Of a DNA stretch of 64,000 bases, positions 36,845 to 45,474 are shown piece by piece (position 1 is the stretch's first letter; every line of letters begins with the position of its first letter). Location of the stretch: contig CP170506.1 of the NCBI GenBank assembly GCA_042691655.1, positions 3,782,001-3,846,000 of the forward strand, given 5' to 3'. Under the pieces are notes generated by a model. It was not told the DNA's origin, ran no database searches, and saw only the letters and a list, made by a program, of their open reading frames with translations. A program made the position numbers and the translations under genes. Source of the stretch: UBA695 sp042691655 (GTDB lineage Bacteria > Verrucomicrobiota > Verrucomicrobiia > Chthoniobacterales > Chthoniobacteraceae).

Positions 36845-37043
36845 GGCTGTTTTGGGTTTCAACTCAGCCCCCTTCGGATGGTTCCGAAGGAGGCCGGGAG
36901 TTGATAAGCCGTCATAAAACAGCCGCGACGGTCTTTAACCGTGAGGTCTGGACATGCACCGCCGCCTCCCGGCCATATAAAATAGCCCGGAAACGGCAAT
37001 AGAATTTCGGCTATTGCCAGCCGTTTATGACGGGGTTATCAAG
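36845..37043 (-). ncRNA. Structured RNA, copy B, main part (3' exon)
   Basis: Homologous to copy A but on the opposite strand. On minus: P1 TTGATAA with TTATCAA and TCATAAA with TTTATGA; P2 GGCAATAG/CTATTGCC is identical to A; P3 with GGGCTATTTTATATGGCC; P4 ACGGT/ACCGT; P5 CCTTCGGA/TCCGAAGG. GGCTGT (36924-36919) can pair with ACAGCC (36850-36845). Relative to A, P1 contains A-T to G-C and G-C to T-A pair swaps plus a replaced inner segment, and P4 a C-G to T-A swap, so the pairing is conserved while the bases are not. Followed by the GYF gene start at 36836. Confidence 0.75.
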
Positions 37044-38948
37044 ATAGGGGTAGGAACGGTGTCGCCATCGCCCCTCCCTCCGAACCGGACTGGCGGGTCT
37101 CCCGCATCCGGCTCTCCAGTTGGTGGTTTATCCTCTTTGTAGAGATTGACGTGCCGCCCCATGTGCCTGAACCAAGGATGTCAGGCCTTGGGCGGTGAAA
37201 TAGGCCTTGGGCCATCGGTTTCGGTCGAAGCCACGCCCGCGTCCTCGCATTCCGTTGCGCCTTCGCAGGATGCTTTGCAGTCGCCCTCGGACGTATTTGT
37301 CCACGCTATCAAACGTCCTCCGGTTGCTCTGTTTGAAGTATTCAAACCAGCCGCCAAGTGTCCGGTTGAGGTCCGCGATGATTGCTCCGAGGCTTCTGCC
37401 TTCGGTGCGCCGGGTCTTGCCTCGGATCGCTTCCCTGAGCTTGTCCATGCTTTTCTTGCGCGGCCATTTCCAGCCTCGCTCAAAGTGGTAGCCCAGAAAG
37501 TCAAATCCTCCCTTGGCTCGGGCGTCCACGATCCGTGTCTTTCCCGGATGCAATTCAAGTCCGTTCTGTTCCACCCAGGCTTTGACTGCCTCCAGGGCCT
37601 CTTGGGCTTCTTCTTCGCTCTTACAAAGGATGACAAAATCATCCGCGTATCGGATCATTTCCCGGCCTGCTCGCGCCATTTCCCAATCCAGCGGATCAAG
37701 GTATATGTTCGCTAGCAGCGGGCTTATGACCGCTCCCTGGGGCGCTCCGGTTTGCGTCGGCTTCCAGTCCGTTGCGCTCTCCATGACCCCGGCTTTGAGC
37801 ATTGCCTCGATCAGCCACAGTACGCTTCCGTCTGCTATTTTCTCGCCGATTTGCCGCATGAGTTTCTCGTGCGGGATCGTGTCGAAATAGCTCTTCAAGT
37901 CGGCATCCACTACCCAGTGGCGGCCCGCCTTGAGATGTCGGTCCACTTCCCGAAGCGCGTCCTTGCAGCCTCGCCCGGGTCTGAACCCGTAGCTCTGCGG
38001 CGCAAATTCCCGCTCGAAGATCGGCTCGATGGCTTGGCGTAGCGCCGTCTGCACGACGCGATCTCTCACCGCCGGGATCCCCAGCGTCCGCAGTTCCTTG
38101 CTTCCTGGTTTGGGGATCCATACCCGCCTGACGGCTTGGGGCTTATAGCTCCCCGCTTTCAGTTGCCTTTGGAGGCTGCGGGTTTGGGCCGCTTCTTGCA
38201 GGGCGTATTGCCGCACGTTTTGGCGATCGATTCCGGCGCTGCCGCCGTTGGCGATCACTTTGCGCGCCGATGCCGCCAAGGTTGCCGCTCGCCCATATTT
38301 TGTCCATCAGGCTGTGCCATTTGGTCCTTTTCATCCCCGTTTCCAGGGCCGTCAACATGCGTGTCGTCCACACCTCGGGTTGCACCCAGTTCCATTGGAA
38401 CCGGGGTTCTTCGCCCGTTCTAGGCCTTGCGGCCAATGTTGGCGAGGGGTCTTCCCTTGTTGTGGCTTTCACGTTTCCACCTTCCTGCCCTCCTTCGCTC
38501 CACGGGCATTGCCCCGCTTCCACGCTACTACGAGGGCTCTGTCACCTTCCGGGCGGCTCTTCGGAGCCCTTTGGCTCATGAACACCGTCCTATTCCCGGC
38601 TCGTGATCCCAGCTTCACTACACGTCTCCTTCCTGCCGCTCCATCTCCAACCACCCTATACGGCCCTGTTGTAATCGCGCCCACTGTCTGTCCGCGACAC
38701 AGGTTCTCGCAGTCGCCTTCTTCCTTTGCGGTTGGCTTGCGATATCTGGCTTCGCCCTTCGGGAGCAGGCTCGCCGCCGTATCTGGCCGAATCGAGTTTA
38801 GCATTGTCTTACTTATGGATCGGCGTTTCGCCTGTCGGTTGCTCCCCACCCCGCCTCTCGACGACGCAGTTACCACAGGCTACGAACGGCCAGTGTGCCG
38901 CCCGAAGAGGACTTTCACCTCTCTGAAGTCGTGCGCTCGCTGGCGCAC
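37044..38948 (-). mobile_element. Group II intron (IIC-like) inserted into structured RNA copy B
   Basis: On minus the element begins GTGCGCCAGC at 38948 and ends CCTACCCCTAT at 37044, 1905 bases. Domain V is visible at 37114-37082 (starts GAGCCGGATGCGGG, ends AGTCCGGTTC) with domain VI after it. Domains I-III fill 38948 to about 38473, and the maturase lies in domain IV. Joining the flanks restores the sequence of copy A across the junction (GCCGGGA then CTTGATAACC). The insertion lies seven bases after a perfect stem-loop, as in group IIC introns, which target terminator-like hairpins. The boundaries are inferred from comparison with copy A. Confidence 0.85.
37128..38472 (-). pseudogene. 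Group II intron reverse transcriptase/maturase, frameshifted
   Basis: The C-terminal 383 residues are continuous from 38279 to 37128 and include RT motifs: SYGFRPGRGCKDAL, LKSYFDTIPH, GAPQGAVISPLLANIYL and the catalytic IRYADDFVILC, followed by a maturase domain. No endonuclease domain is present. The expected N-terminus (PTLAARPRTGEEPRFQW, then WTTRMLTALETGMKRTKWHSL and MDKIWASGNL) is found in a different frame from 38472 to about 38280, so one base is gained or lost near 38275-38282. The internal TTG at 38279 is unlikely to be the true start. The maturase is probably inactive unless the shift is bypassed or is a sequencing error. Confidence 0.8.
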
Positions 38949-38969
38949 TCCCGGCTGGCTCTCGCCAGC
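38949..38969 (-). ncRNA. Structured RNA, copy B, 5' hairpin (5' exon)
   Basis: On minus GCTGGC-GAGA-GCCAGC followed by CGGGA, equivalent to P0 of copy A. The group II intron begins at the next base. The hairpin lies about 76 bases after the recombinase stop codon. Confidence 0.7.
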
Positions 38970-39044
38970 TTTGGCAAATTTCCTTGTTCCAGGGAGAGAA
39001 GTAAAGTCGGAACCGAAGGTAGCCGTTGGAAGTGGAAAGCCGGG

Positions 39045-40841
39045 TTAAGCGACGACGGTGGAATCTTCGAACCCGAGTTCTTGCATCTGCGATTGCCAGT
39101 CGAGCGAATGCTCGGCGATGAGATCCTGCACTTGCAGATGGGCAGGATGGATGCCCTGGAATATCGCCCGCTTGATGGCGGGGGCAAGATAGGCGGCGTT
39201 GAGAAGCCTTCTGATGTATCTGGGCTTTACTCCGTATTCTGCGGTGATCTTTTCGAGGAACTTTTCCGGCTGAAGGAGGAGCTCCGTCCTCCAAAATTCG
39301 GCTTGGGCAATGGTCTGGATCAACGCAAGATTGGGGGCGGTGCTGCGAGCCGTGATGGCTTTGCCGGTTTTTCTGTCGATGATTTCGGACCGGCCTCGGC
39401 GAGGTTTGAAGGAAATGTTTGCCGATAGGATCACACGGTCTCCCTCCTCCGTCATGGTAGTCGGGATGGAAGTCGGAAAAGTCGGCGTCTCCGGTTGTTC
39501 ATCGGGTATGGATATGGCCAGATTGGAAAGTTTTTCCTTCAGGATGTGGATGGCAAGTGTGCCGGAGCCCACCACAATCCGAGGGGCTGTTGTTTTTAGC
39601 CACTTGGCGAAGTCTACCGGCGTATCGAGCTGGGCGAGGTAGGCGGCATGCATGCCCAACCGGTGGCGGATTTCGGAGGAGGACAACTCTCCGAGCGAGG
39701 TGTATTCGGAGAGAGCGGGCAAGTTGTGAATTAGCATCCGGCGCACAGCATCCTCCAATAGGGAGGCGCTGAGGGTCTTGAGCGGCGAAGAACCGTAACC
39801 TTGGCGAATCGCCTGCTGTGAAATGTAGTAGCGGTAGCGTCTGCGGGTTTTGGTGCCATTGGCGGATTTTTGACTCTTGTTGGTGTAGGTAGGAGTGAGG
39901 GCCTGTCCGTCGATGCCAAAGATGAATCCTTTGAGGGGATGAATGAGGCGGGTTTTGGCAATCGCAATTTCATTGAGGTGGCCGGAGGTTTTGCGGAATT
40001 CCGGTTGGTGTTCCCTAAGTTTGGTTTGGACCGCGTCCCAGAGGTCGGCACCGATAATGGCCTCGTGCTCTCCGGGGTATTCGCTACCTTTGTGCCGAAT
40101 AGCACCGTGGTAGAGGGGATTGGAGAGAACCTTATGGAGGGTGTTGGCTGCCCAGGGGTGAGGTTCCTGAATACGGCCTTTGCGGCTGACAAAGGCTTTT
40201 GTTTTCAATCCTCTTCGATTGAGTTCGAGCACAGTTTCGATGAGGCCGGACTGCTCCATGTAGGTTTGGAAACAGGTTTTTACCGCTTCGGCTTCCGCAG
40301 GGTTGATGACGAGCTTTCGTTCGAGAACATCGTAACCGAGGGGCGGAATGCCACCCATCCACATTCCTTTTTGTTTGGAGAGGGCAATCTTATCGCGGAT
40401 GCGTTCGCCTGTGACTTCACGCTCAAATTGGGCAAAGGAAAGCAGCACGTTCAATGTAAGCCGTCCCATGCTGCTGGAGGTATTGAACTGCTGGGTGACG
40501 GATACGAATGACACGCCGTGTTGGTCGAAAAGCTGAATGATCTGGGCGAAGTCGGCCAGCGAACGAGACAGACGGTCGACTTTATAGACCACAACTACGT
40601 CGATTTTTCCCGCACGAACATCAGCGAGGAGCTTTTGGAGACCCGGACGATCCATATGTCCGCCGGAGATTCCACCGTCGTCGTAGGGTTCCTTAAGCGT
40701 TTTCCAGCCTTCGTGTTTTTGGGAACGAATGAATGCTTCAGCGGCGTCCCGCTGAGCATCGAGGGAATTGTATTCCTGCTCCAGCCCTTCCTCGGAACTC
40801 TTGCGGGTGTAAATGGCGCATCGCTTGACCGTCTCAGGCAT
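39045..40841 (-). CDS. Large serine recombinase (phage integrase type)
   Basis: A 598-residue site-specific recombinase. The N-terminal resolvase domain has the catalytic Ser in YTRKSSEEGLEQE and VVYKVDRLSRSLADF; a recombinase domain (TKAFVSRKGRIQEPHPWAAN and GAIRHKGSEYPGEHEAI) and a C-terminal coiled segment follow. It catalyses integration and excision of the element. DUF2924 overlaps its start by eight bases. Fragments of the same gene lie at 36060-36257 and 60914-61082. Confidence 0.95.
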   Translation of the reverse strand: MPETVKRCAIYTRKSSEEGLEQEYNSLDAQRDAAEAFIRSQKHEGWKTLKEPYDDGGISGGHMDRPGLQKLLADVRAGKIDVVVVYKVDRLSRSLADFAQIIQLFDQHGVSFVSVTQQFNTSSSMGRLTLNVLLSFAQFEREVTGERIRDKIALSKQKGMWMGGIPPLGYDVLERKLVINPAEAEAVKTCFQTYMEQSGLIETVLELNRRGLKTKAFVSRKGRIQEPHPWAANTLHKVLSNPLYHGAIRHKGSEYPGEHEAIIGADLWDAVQTKLREHQPEFRKTSGHLNEIAIAKTRLIHPLKGFIFGIDGQALTPTYTNKSQKSANGTKTRRRYRYYISQQAIRQGYGSSPLKTLSASLLEDAVRRMLIHNLPALSEYTSLGELSSSEIRHRLGMHAAYLAQLDTPVDFAKWLKTTAPRIVVGSGTLAIHILKEKLSNLAISIPDEQPETPTFPTSIPTTMTEEGDRVILSANISFKPRRGRSEIIDRKTGKAITARSTAPNLALIQTIAQAEFWRTELLLQPEKFLEKITAEYGVKPRYIRRLLNAAYLAPAIKRAIFQGIHPAHLQVQDLIAEHSLDWQSQMQELGFEDSTVVA

Positions 40842-41298
40842 GGCGATCCTCCTTTATGCCAAAGAACAATGGCCCCGAAAGATGCTGTCCTGTGATTTTC
40901 CGGGCGAGGGCGCTCAGGGACTTGAAGGTTTCGCCTTCCCACACGAACTCACGCGGGCCGGTGATTTGGACAACGATGCGCTTTCCCGCCCAATCGCGGG
41001 TAAGAACCGCCCCAGCCTCCAGCACCACCTTAGCCGGTGTTTTCACCTCGAGAGATGAGGGTTTCCCCGCTCGAAGGGATTTCCCGAACTCGGCCATGTG
41101 GCGGCGGAGCGAGACAGTGGTGTTTTTGTCGAGGCGTCCGTGTTGGTGTTCCTGGAGCCGGTAGGCCAATTCCCGCAACAGGCGGTCCACTCGGCCTGGA
41201 GGAGGCTGCTTGCCCGGGAGTTCATCCCATCGGGCAAGCAGCTCCGCTTTGGTCATTTTTTCCAGATCTTCGATCGGTGGCATGTCCAGCCGATACAC
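40834..41298 (-). CDS. DUF2924 protein next to the serine recombinase
   Basis: A 154-residue protein; an internal ATG at 41283 is an alternative start. The family features are visible: LRELAYRLQEHQHG, the segment PGAVLTRDW-like AVLTRDWAGKRIVVQI, and FKSLSALARKITGQH near the end. DUF2924 genes are often found next to serine recombinases of integrated elements and may act as recombination directionality or binding factors. That role is inference. Confidence 0.85.
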   Translation of the reverse strand: MYRLDMPPIEDLEKMTKAELLARWDELPGKQPPPGRVDRLLRELAYRLQEHQHGRLDKNTTVSLRRHMAEFGKSLRAGKPSSLEVKTPAKVVLEAGAVLTRDWAGKRIVVQITGPREFVWEGETFKSLSALARKITGQHLSGPLFFGIKEDRHA

Positions 41299-41322
41299 GC
41301 TCTACCGGTCGAAGAGATCAAG

Positions 41323-42345
41323 TCATACTGAAGACGATATTTCCGGCGGAATTTTGACTTTGGTCGTGCGGATGATTTCCTCAATTTTTTCAACCATCTC
41401 CTCGTGTTCCACGCGCAGGCCCGCGAGATATTTGGCAGCGACTTGCGTGAGGCTGGGTTTCCCTGCAACCATCACAACATGCCCATCGTCGTTGTACCGC
41501 AGACAACTGCCATACGTGTTACAGGGAACGTATTCTCCCTGCAGATATTGGTAGGCGAACGCCTCACCGCCCAATTCGTGGAGGCGTTTTTCCAAATCGT
41601 CCCAATCAATCCGCCATGTCAAAGGTTCGCCCCGATATTGTGTATAGTTATCACCGGGAGGGAACTCCCATCGCTTTTCTTCGATGGCAACAGCAGGCAT
41701 GGAAAGTTTCCCCCATCCGCCGCACCGGTAGAGAAAGTCGCTCATGTCATGCGGTCCTAATCGCCGAGTCGCCACAACGATCATGCCTTTGTCGGGATGT
41801 TTGAGCAACCGCCCTAGTTCGCGTAACGGCCCGTAACGCTTTGGATTAAGATTATGCATGCTTTCGGGGTTGTCGATTACCACCAAATCGCTCTGCCGGT
41901 GCGGCAATGTATATCCAATTCCTGCGTGGCGGATGACTCCTCCATAAGTCAGTTCGATGTCTCGGGAAACTCGCTTGATCCGCGCCCGCGGGAAGATGGC
42001 TTTGTAGCGCGGAGACTCCAATAATTCCAGGCATGCAGACTGAATCGTCCGAGCGTGCTCCGGTGTTTCGGAAACAAGAAGGACGCTTTGGCGTGGGTCT
42101 CTTCCCAAAATCCACATCGGCAGGCTGATGGCGCAGAGATGTGTTTTTAGGCAGCCAGGAGGCAGATTGAAAATTACTTTCCGGGAAGGCAACGGCTCCT
42201 TGATGGTCCACATGAACTCAAGCAAGTTCGCGAGGAAAGGTTCATGCCAGCTTTCGTAAAACCTCTCGTCGGGATGCAGGATCCTAAAGGCGAATTTTAC
42301 AAAGCTCAGGAAGTGTTTCCGGTATAGATATTGGTATTCAACCAT
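41323..42345 (-). CDS. Phage terminase large subunit, ATPase part
   Basis: A 340-residue terminase-like protein. Walker A is NLPPGCLKTHL and the acidic Walker B-type segment is LVVIDNPES, followed by the coupling motif VVATRRLG. It is shorter than most large terminases; the C-terminal nuclease-domain acidic residues are not obvious. It lies with DUF5681 and a ParB-methyltransferase, but no portal, capsid or tail gene is present, so it belongs to a prophage remnant or a satellite-like element. Confidence 0.85.
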   Translation of the reverse strand: MVEYQYLYRKHFLSFVKFAFRILHPDERFYESWHEPFLANLLEFMWTIKEPLPSRKVIFNLPPGCLKTHLCAISLPMWILGRDPRQSVLLVSETPEHARTIQSACLELLESPRYKAIFPRARIKRVSRDIELTYGGVIRHAGIGYTLPHRQSDLVVIDNPESMHNLNPKRYGPLRELGRLLKHPDKGMIVVATRRLGPHDMSDFLYRCGGWGKLSMPAVAIEEKRWEFPPGDNYTQYRGEPLTWRIDWDDLEKRLHELGGEAFAYQYLQGEYVPCNTYGSCLRYNDDGHVVMVAGKPSLTQVAAKYLAGLRVEHEEMVEKIEEIIRTTKVKIPPEISSSV

Positions 42346-42347
42346 GA

Positions 42348-42764
42348 TCAGGCCTCGGTTGAGGTATCAGCCGGAGTCTCGGAGAGAGGCGCCCGGACCT
42401 TGCACATCCATTGTGTGAGGGCGATTTTGTCATCGATATCGGGATCGAATTCCTCGGTGCCGTTTTTCTCGCCTTCAGCATCTGGAAGGAAGCCCATCAG
42501 CAGATTCCGGGCACCAGCTTTGCCCTTGATGCCGTCATTTACTAGTTGATGGACGAACAACTCAGCCTTGGTCATCATCTTACCGTTAACATTTACTTCG
42601 CTCTGCCAAGCCTCTTCGAAGAGTTCCTGCCGAGACTTTCGCTTCTTCGGCCTTCCTGCGGGGTTACCAGATTGTCCTTTTTGGAACTGGGAATGCTTGG
42701 GAGGCTTGCCGTAACCAACATCATAGCCACTGGTAGGCAAATCCTTCTTCCGGTTCTTTTTCAT
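42348..42764 (-). CDS. DUF5681 protein (phage-associated)
   Basis: A 138-residue protein with the DUF5681 signature GYGKPPKHSQFQKGQSGNP followed by AGRPKKRKSR, often at the small-terminase position in prophages. The C-terminal half is acidic and helical. It ends two bases before the terminase start and overlaps the ParB-methyltransferase by four bases (ATGA). Confidence 0.85.
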   Translation of the reverse strand: MKKNRKKDLPTSGYDVGYGKPPKHSQFQKGQSGNPAGRPKKRKSRQELFEEAWQSEVNVNGKMMTKAELFVHQLVNDGIKGKAGARNLLMGFLPDAEGEKNGTEEFDPDIDDKIALTQWMCKVRAPLSETPADTSTEA

Positions 42765-44077
42765 GGGAGGGAAGCGGGTTGAGATTGCGAATAGCTGAGA
42801 CGGGTTCCAAGGTTTACCGCTTCACGACCAGTCCATTCCTGCCAGCGTGTTATGGCAACATCGACATAACGAGGCGAAAGCTCGATCCCGTGGCAGATGC
42901 GGCCGGTTTTCTCGGCGGCAATCAATGTGCTGCCGCTGCCGAGGAAGGGATCCAAGACGATTTCCCCTCGCTTCGAGCAGTCTTTGAGCGCATCCTCGAT
43001 CATTGCTACAGGCTTGATAGTTGGGTGCAGATTCAATGCTGTCTTTCCGCTCTTATCGCCATTGGATTCCTTGAGGTGCATGACCGACGGGTAATTCCAC
43101 ACATTGGTGCGGTTGCGTCCATGCTGGCCTAATTGGAAATGGTTCTGATGCTTGCCTGTCCCGCTTTTGAATACGAAAACGAGTTCATGCTGACTGCGAT
43201 AGAACGACCCCATTCCTCCCGCGCTCTTGTTCCAGACGCAGAGGTTTTTCCACTCGTCGTAGGTCTCTTTCCCTGCACTGAGCAGTTCGGCAATGTGCCG
43301 CCAGTCCATGCAGATGTAGTGGATCGACCCGCTCTTGGAAAACTCCTTAAGATGTCCAAAGACTGTTCGCAGAAACTCGGTGAATTCTGATGGGCTCATC
43401 TCCCCGGAGCCCATGGCGAAATCACCATGGCTGGCTTCGCACGTCTTACCAATTTCCTTGGCGGGCAGATTGTAAGGTGGATCAGTGAAGACAATTGCTG
43501 CCTTGTGCTCGCCCGGCAATAGGACGTGGTAGCTGCTTCGCTGCAAACTATCGCCGCAATAGATGAGGTGTTTGTCGAGTTGCCAGAAGTCCCCCGCCTT
43601 TGCTACGGCGGGAAGCGAATCGATATCGGGAATTGGTGGCTCGCCCAGTGCCCCATCATCGAGCGACGAAAGAAACTTGTCGATGTCACCGTAATCGAAT
43701 CCGGTCACTTCAAGATCGAAGTCCAGATCAAGATCCGAAAGAATTTTGAAGTTTTCGGCGAGGAGGGCGTCGTCCCATGCGGAGATTTCCGTGAGCCGGT
43801 TATCGGCGATCATGAAAGCCCGGATCTTCGCTTCGTCGAGGTCATCGGCGCGGATTGCGGGGACGGAATCTATGCCTATCAATTTGCAGGCGGCGACCCG
43901 ACCGTGCCCGCAAATCAACCGGTTGTCCGCGTCGACAATTACGGGGATCTTGAACCCGAAAGTTTTGATACTATCGGCTATCTGTTGGATCTGCTTCCGG
44001 TTGTGTTTGCGGGGATTTTGCGAATTAGAAACGAGCTTCGAGATGGCGATATTCTCGATTTGAAGATCAGTGTTCAT
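42761..44077 (-). CDS. ParB-domain/DNA methyltransferase fusion
   Basis: A 438-residue protein starting at the ATG at 44077 (MNTDLQIENIAISKLVSNSQ); the open frame to 44200 collides with the upstream gene. The N-terminal ParB/Srx-like nuclease domain has NPRKHNRKQIQQIADSI and ICGHGRVAACKLIG. The C-terminal N6-adenine or N4-cytosine methyltransferase has the catalytic TDPPYNLPAKEIG and the AdoMet motif DPFLGSGSTLIAAEKTGR. Such fusions are frequent in prophages and mobile elements and may protect the element's DNA. Target site unknown. Confidence 0.92.
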   Translation of the reverse strand: MNTDLQIENIAISKLVSNSQNPRKHNRKQIQQIADSIKTFGFKIPVIVDADNRLICGHGRVAACKLIGIDSVPAIRADDLDEAKIRAFMIADNRLTEISAWDDALLAENFKILSDLDLDFDLEVTGFDYGDIDKFLSSLDDGALGEPPIPDIDSLPAVAKAGDFWQLDKHLIYCGDSLQRSSYHVLLPGEHKAAIVFTDPPYNLPAKEIGKTCEASHGDFAMGSGEMSPSEFTEFLRTVFGHLKEFSKSGSIHYICMDWRHIAELLSAGKETYDEWKNLCVWNKSAGGMGSFYRSQHELVFVFKSGTGKHQNHFQLGQHGRNRTNVWNYPSVMHLKESNGDKSGKTALNLHPTIKPVAMIEDALKDCSKRGEIVLDPFLGSGSTLIAAEKTGRICHGIELSPRYVDVAITRWQEWTGREAVNLGTRLSYSQSQPASLP

Positions 44078-44127
44078 AAGGCATGTTTGTGCAACAGCCC
44101 TCTTAAAACGGATTTTCTTTTTTCGCG

Positions 44128-45087
44128 CTACCTTGCTGTTTTGGCAGAACGCGTTGTGCCAAGTCCGTTTGCTTTCCGGTATTTTGCGATATATCTGCAA
44201 ATTTTATCGCAGTGTACATCTTCCCCGCCAATCGTTGGAGGGTTAAGTGTTGCCCTTCCTTGACTCTCCAAGAGCTTCAACACCCTGGTGGCAACGCTGT
44301 TCCCTTGGAGGGACAACCCCATGGCGCGTATTTCACCGCAAGCTTCCATGACCGCTTCTCCCATGGGGTCATACTTACCATTCCTCGTGCGAGTCATTTT
44401 TGATGCCCGGTAGATCTGTGGCACCCGTTGCATTGCTTGGGCTTTTATAAAATATGTTCCCATTTGATAAGACGCGGAGGCAACGAGTGAGGAATAGTTG
44501 GGATGACTGGGGGAGCAGTTAACACGGAGCCACCCGGATGGGAACTCCGTATCTTTGATTTCAAAGAGATCTAAAACGCGGAAGGCGCTGCGCAATGCGA
44601 CTTCCCAGCAGAATGACTCGTGGCAATAGCTGGCAGTCTGAATATCGGGATAATCTGGCTCATTAGGCGACAGAAATACACCGGAAGCAGAAGCACACTG
44701 GTTTTCCTCAGAGATTTTGTAATGTTCTAAACTCTGCCATACCGACTTGAAACGGTCTGGTTGGCGATCCCGCTGTTCGACGAGAGCCCTCATGTATTCT
44801 TCTTCTGCCTGTATTTCTTCTGGCTTAAGTCGATCCCATGGTTTTCTAGTTCGTGGCTGCAGCGGATTCACCACCCATGGCTTTGTTTTCTCCGCTTCAG
44901 GCAATGCTTCCCATATCTTCCTTCGCGCACCAGCTTCTTCACTCCAAATTCGGTTACGCTCCCGAAATGCTTCGATTACTTCCCGTGCACTCTGCGGAAC
45001 AGGTTGAATCGGATCCCTCAAAACTGGCTTTCGGAATCGAAACATGCCGTCATTATGCCACCAAAAGGAATGTTCGCTGTTATTCAT
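44128..45087 (-). CDS. 319-residue protein of the phage-like module, function unknown
   Basis: Starts MNNSEHSFWWHNDGMFRFRK; the ATG at residue 15 is an alternative. The N-terminal third is charged and coiled (AREVIEAFRERNRIWSEEA), the rest mixed with several Cys, Trp and Tyr residues. It overlaps no neighbour when the ParB-methyltransferase starts at 44077. Composition matches the island. I recognise no family. Confidence 0.6.
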   Translation of the reverse strand: MNNSEHSFWWHNDGMFRFRKPVLRDPIQPVPQSAREVIEAFRERNRIWSEEAGARRKIWEALPEAEKTKPWVVNPLQPRTRKPWDRLKPEEIQAEEEYMRALVEQRDRQPDRFKSVWQSLEHYKISEENQCASASGVFLSPNEPDYPDIQTASYCHESFCWEVALRSAFRVLDLFEIKDTEFPSGWLRVNCSPSHPNYSSLVASASYQMGTYFIKAQAMQRVPQIYRASKMTRTRNGKYDPMGEAVMEACGEIRAMGLSLQGNSVATRVLKLLESQGRATLNPPTIGGEDVHCDKICRYIAKYRKANGLGTTRSAKTAR

Positions 45088-45148
45088 GCTGATATGATTG
45101 GTGATCAGAAAATACAGTTTCGGTAGCCCTTCCTGGCTCTGCTCAGAT

Positions 45149-45388
45149 TCAGTATCCTGCTTCCTTCAAGAGGTCCGAGGCATTTAGCCCCAAAGTGCGG
45201 GCAATCCTTTGAACCGTCTCAACATTTGGGGACCGTTCACCGCGCTCCAAAAAACCGATGTAAGTGCGATGATGACCCGTAAGTTCTGCAAAATCCTCCT
45301 GCGACAACCCCTTTTCTTCACGGGCACGACGGATTACGCGCCCGAGGGAACGGGCGATTTCGTGGGAGTTATCCGAAAGGGAAGGCAA
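45149..45388 (-). CDS. XRE-family helix-turn-helix regulator
   Basis: A 79-residue Cro/CI-type DNA-binding protein starting at TTG (45388), the only start downstream of an in-frame stop. The HTH is REEKGLSQEDFAELTGHHRTYIGFLERGER, split here as GLSQEDFAELTGHHR and YIGFLERGERSPN, with GLNASDLLKEAGY at the end. It is divergent from the lipoprotein gene at 45475, with an inverted repeat between them. Confidence 0.92.
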   Translation of the reverse strand: MPSLSDNSHEIARSLGRVIRRAREEKGLSQEDFAELTGHHRTYIGFLERGERSPNVETVQRIARTLGLNASDLLKEAGY

Positions 45389-45408
45389 GTATCCATTTTA
45401 TAGGAATG

Positions 45409-45441
45409 TGCTACTTTTTAATCGACATACAGAAAGTAGCA
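45409..45441. promoter_or_regulatory. Inverted repeat between the XRE regulator and the lipoprotein
   Basis: TGCTACTTT (45409-45417) and its exact complement AAAGTAGCA (45433-45441) with a 15-base spacer, in the 86-base divergent region. The position suits an operator for the XRE regulator. Confidence 0.55.
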
Positions 45442-45474
45442 TTTAATCTGCCGACGCCTCATTACCCTGGAAAT

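Noticed and set aside
37146..37715. Plus-strand open frames opposite the intron maturase
   Set aside because: They are complementary-strand shadows of the reverse transcriptase.
44078..44200. N-terminal extension of the ParB-methyltransferase
   Set aside because: It overlaps the upstream gene's 3' end and adds basic residues with no family match; the ATG at 44077 is better.
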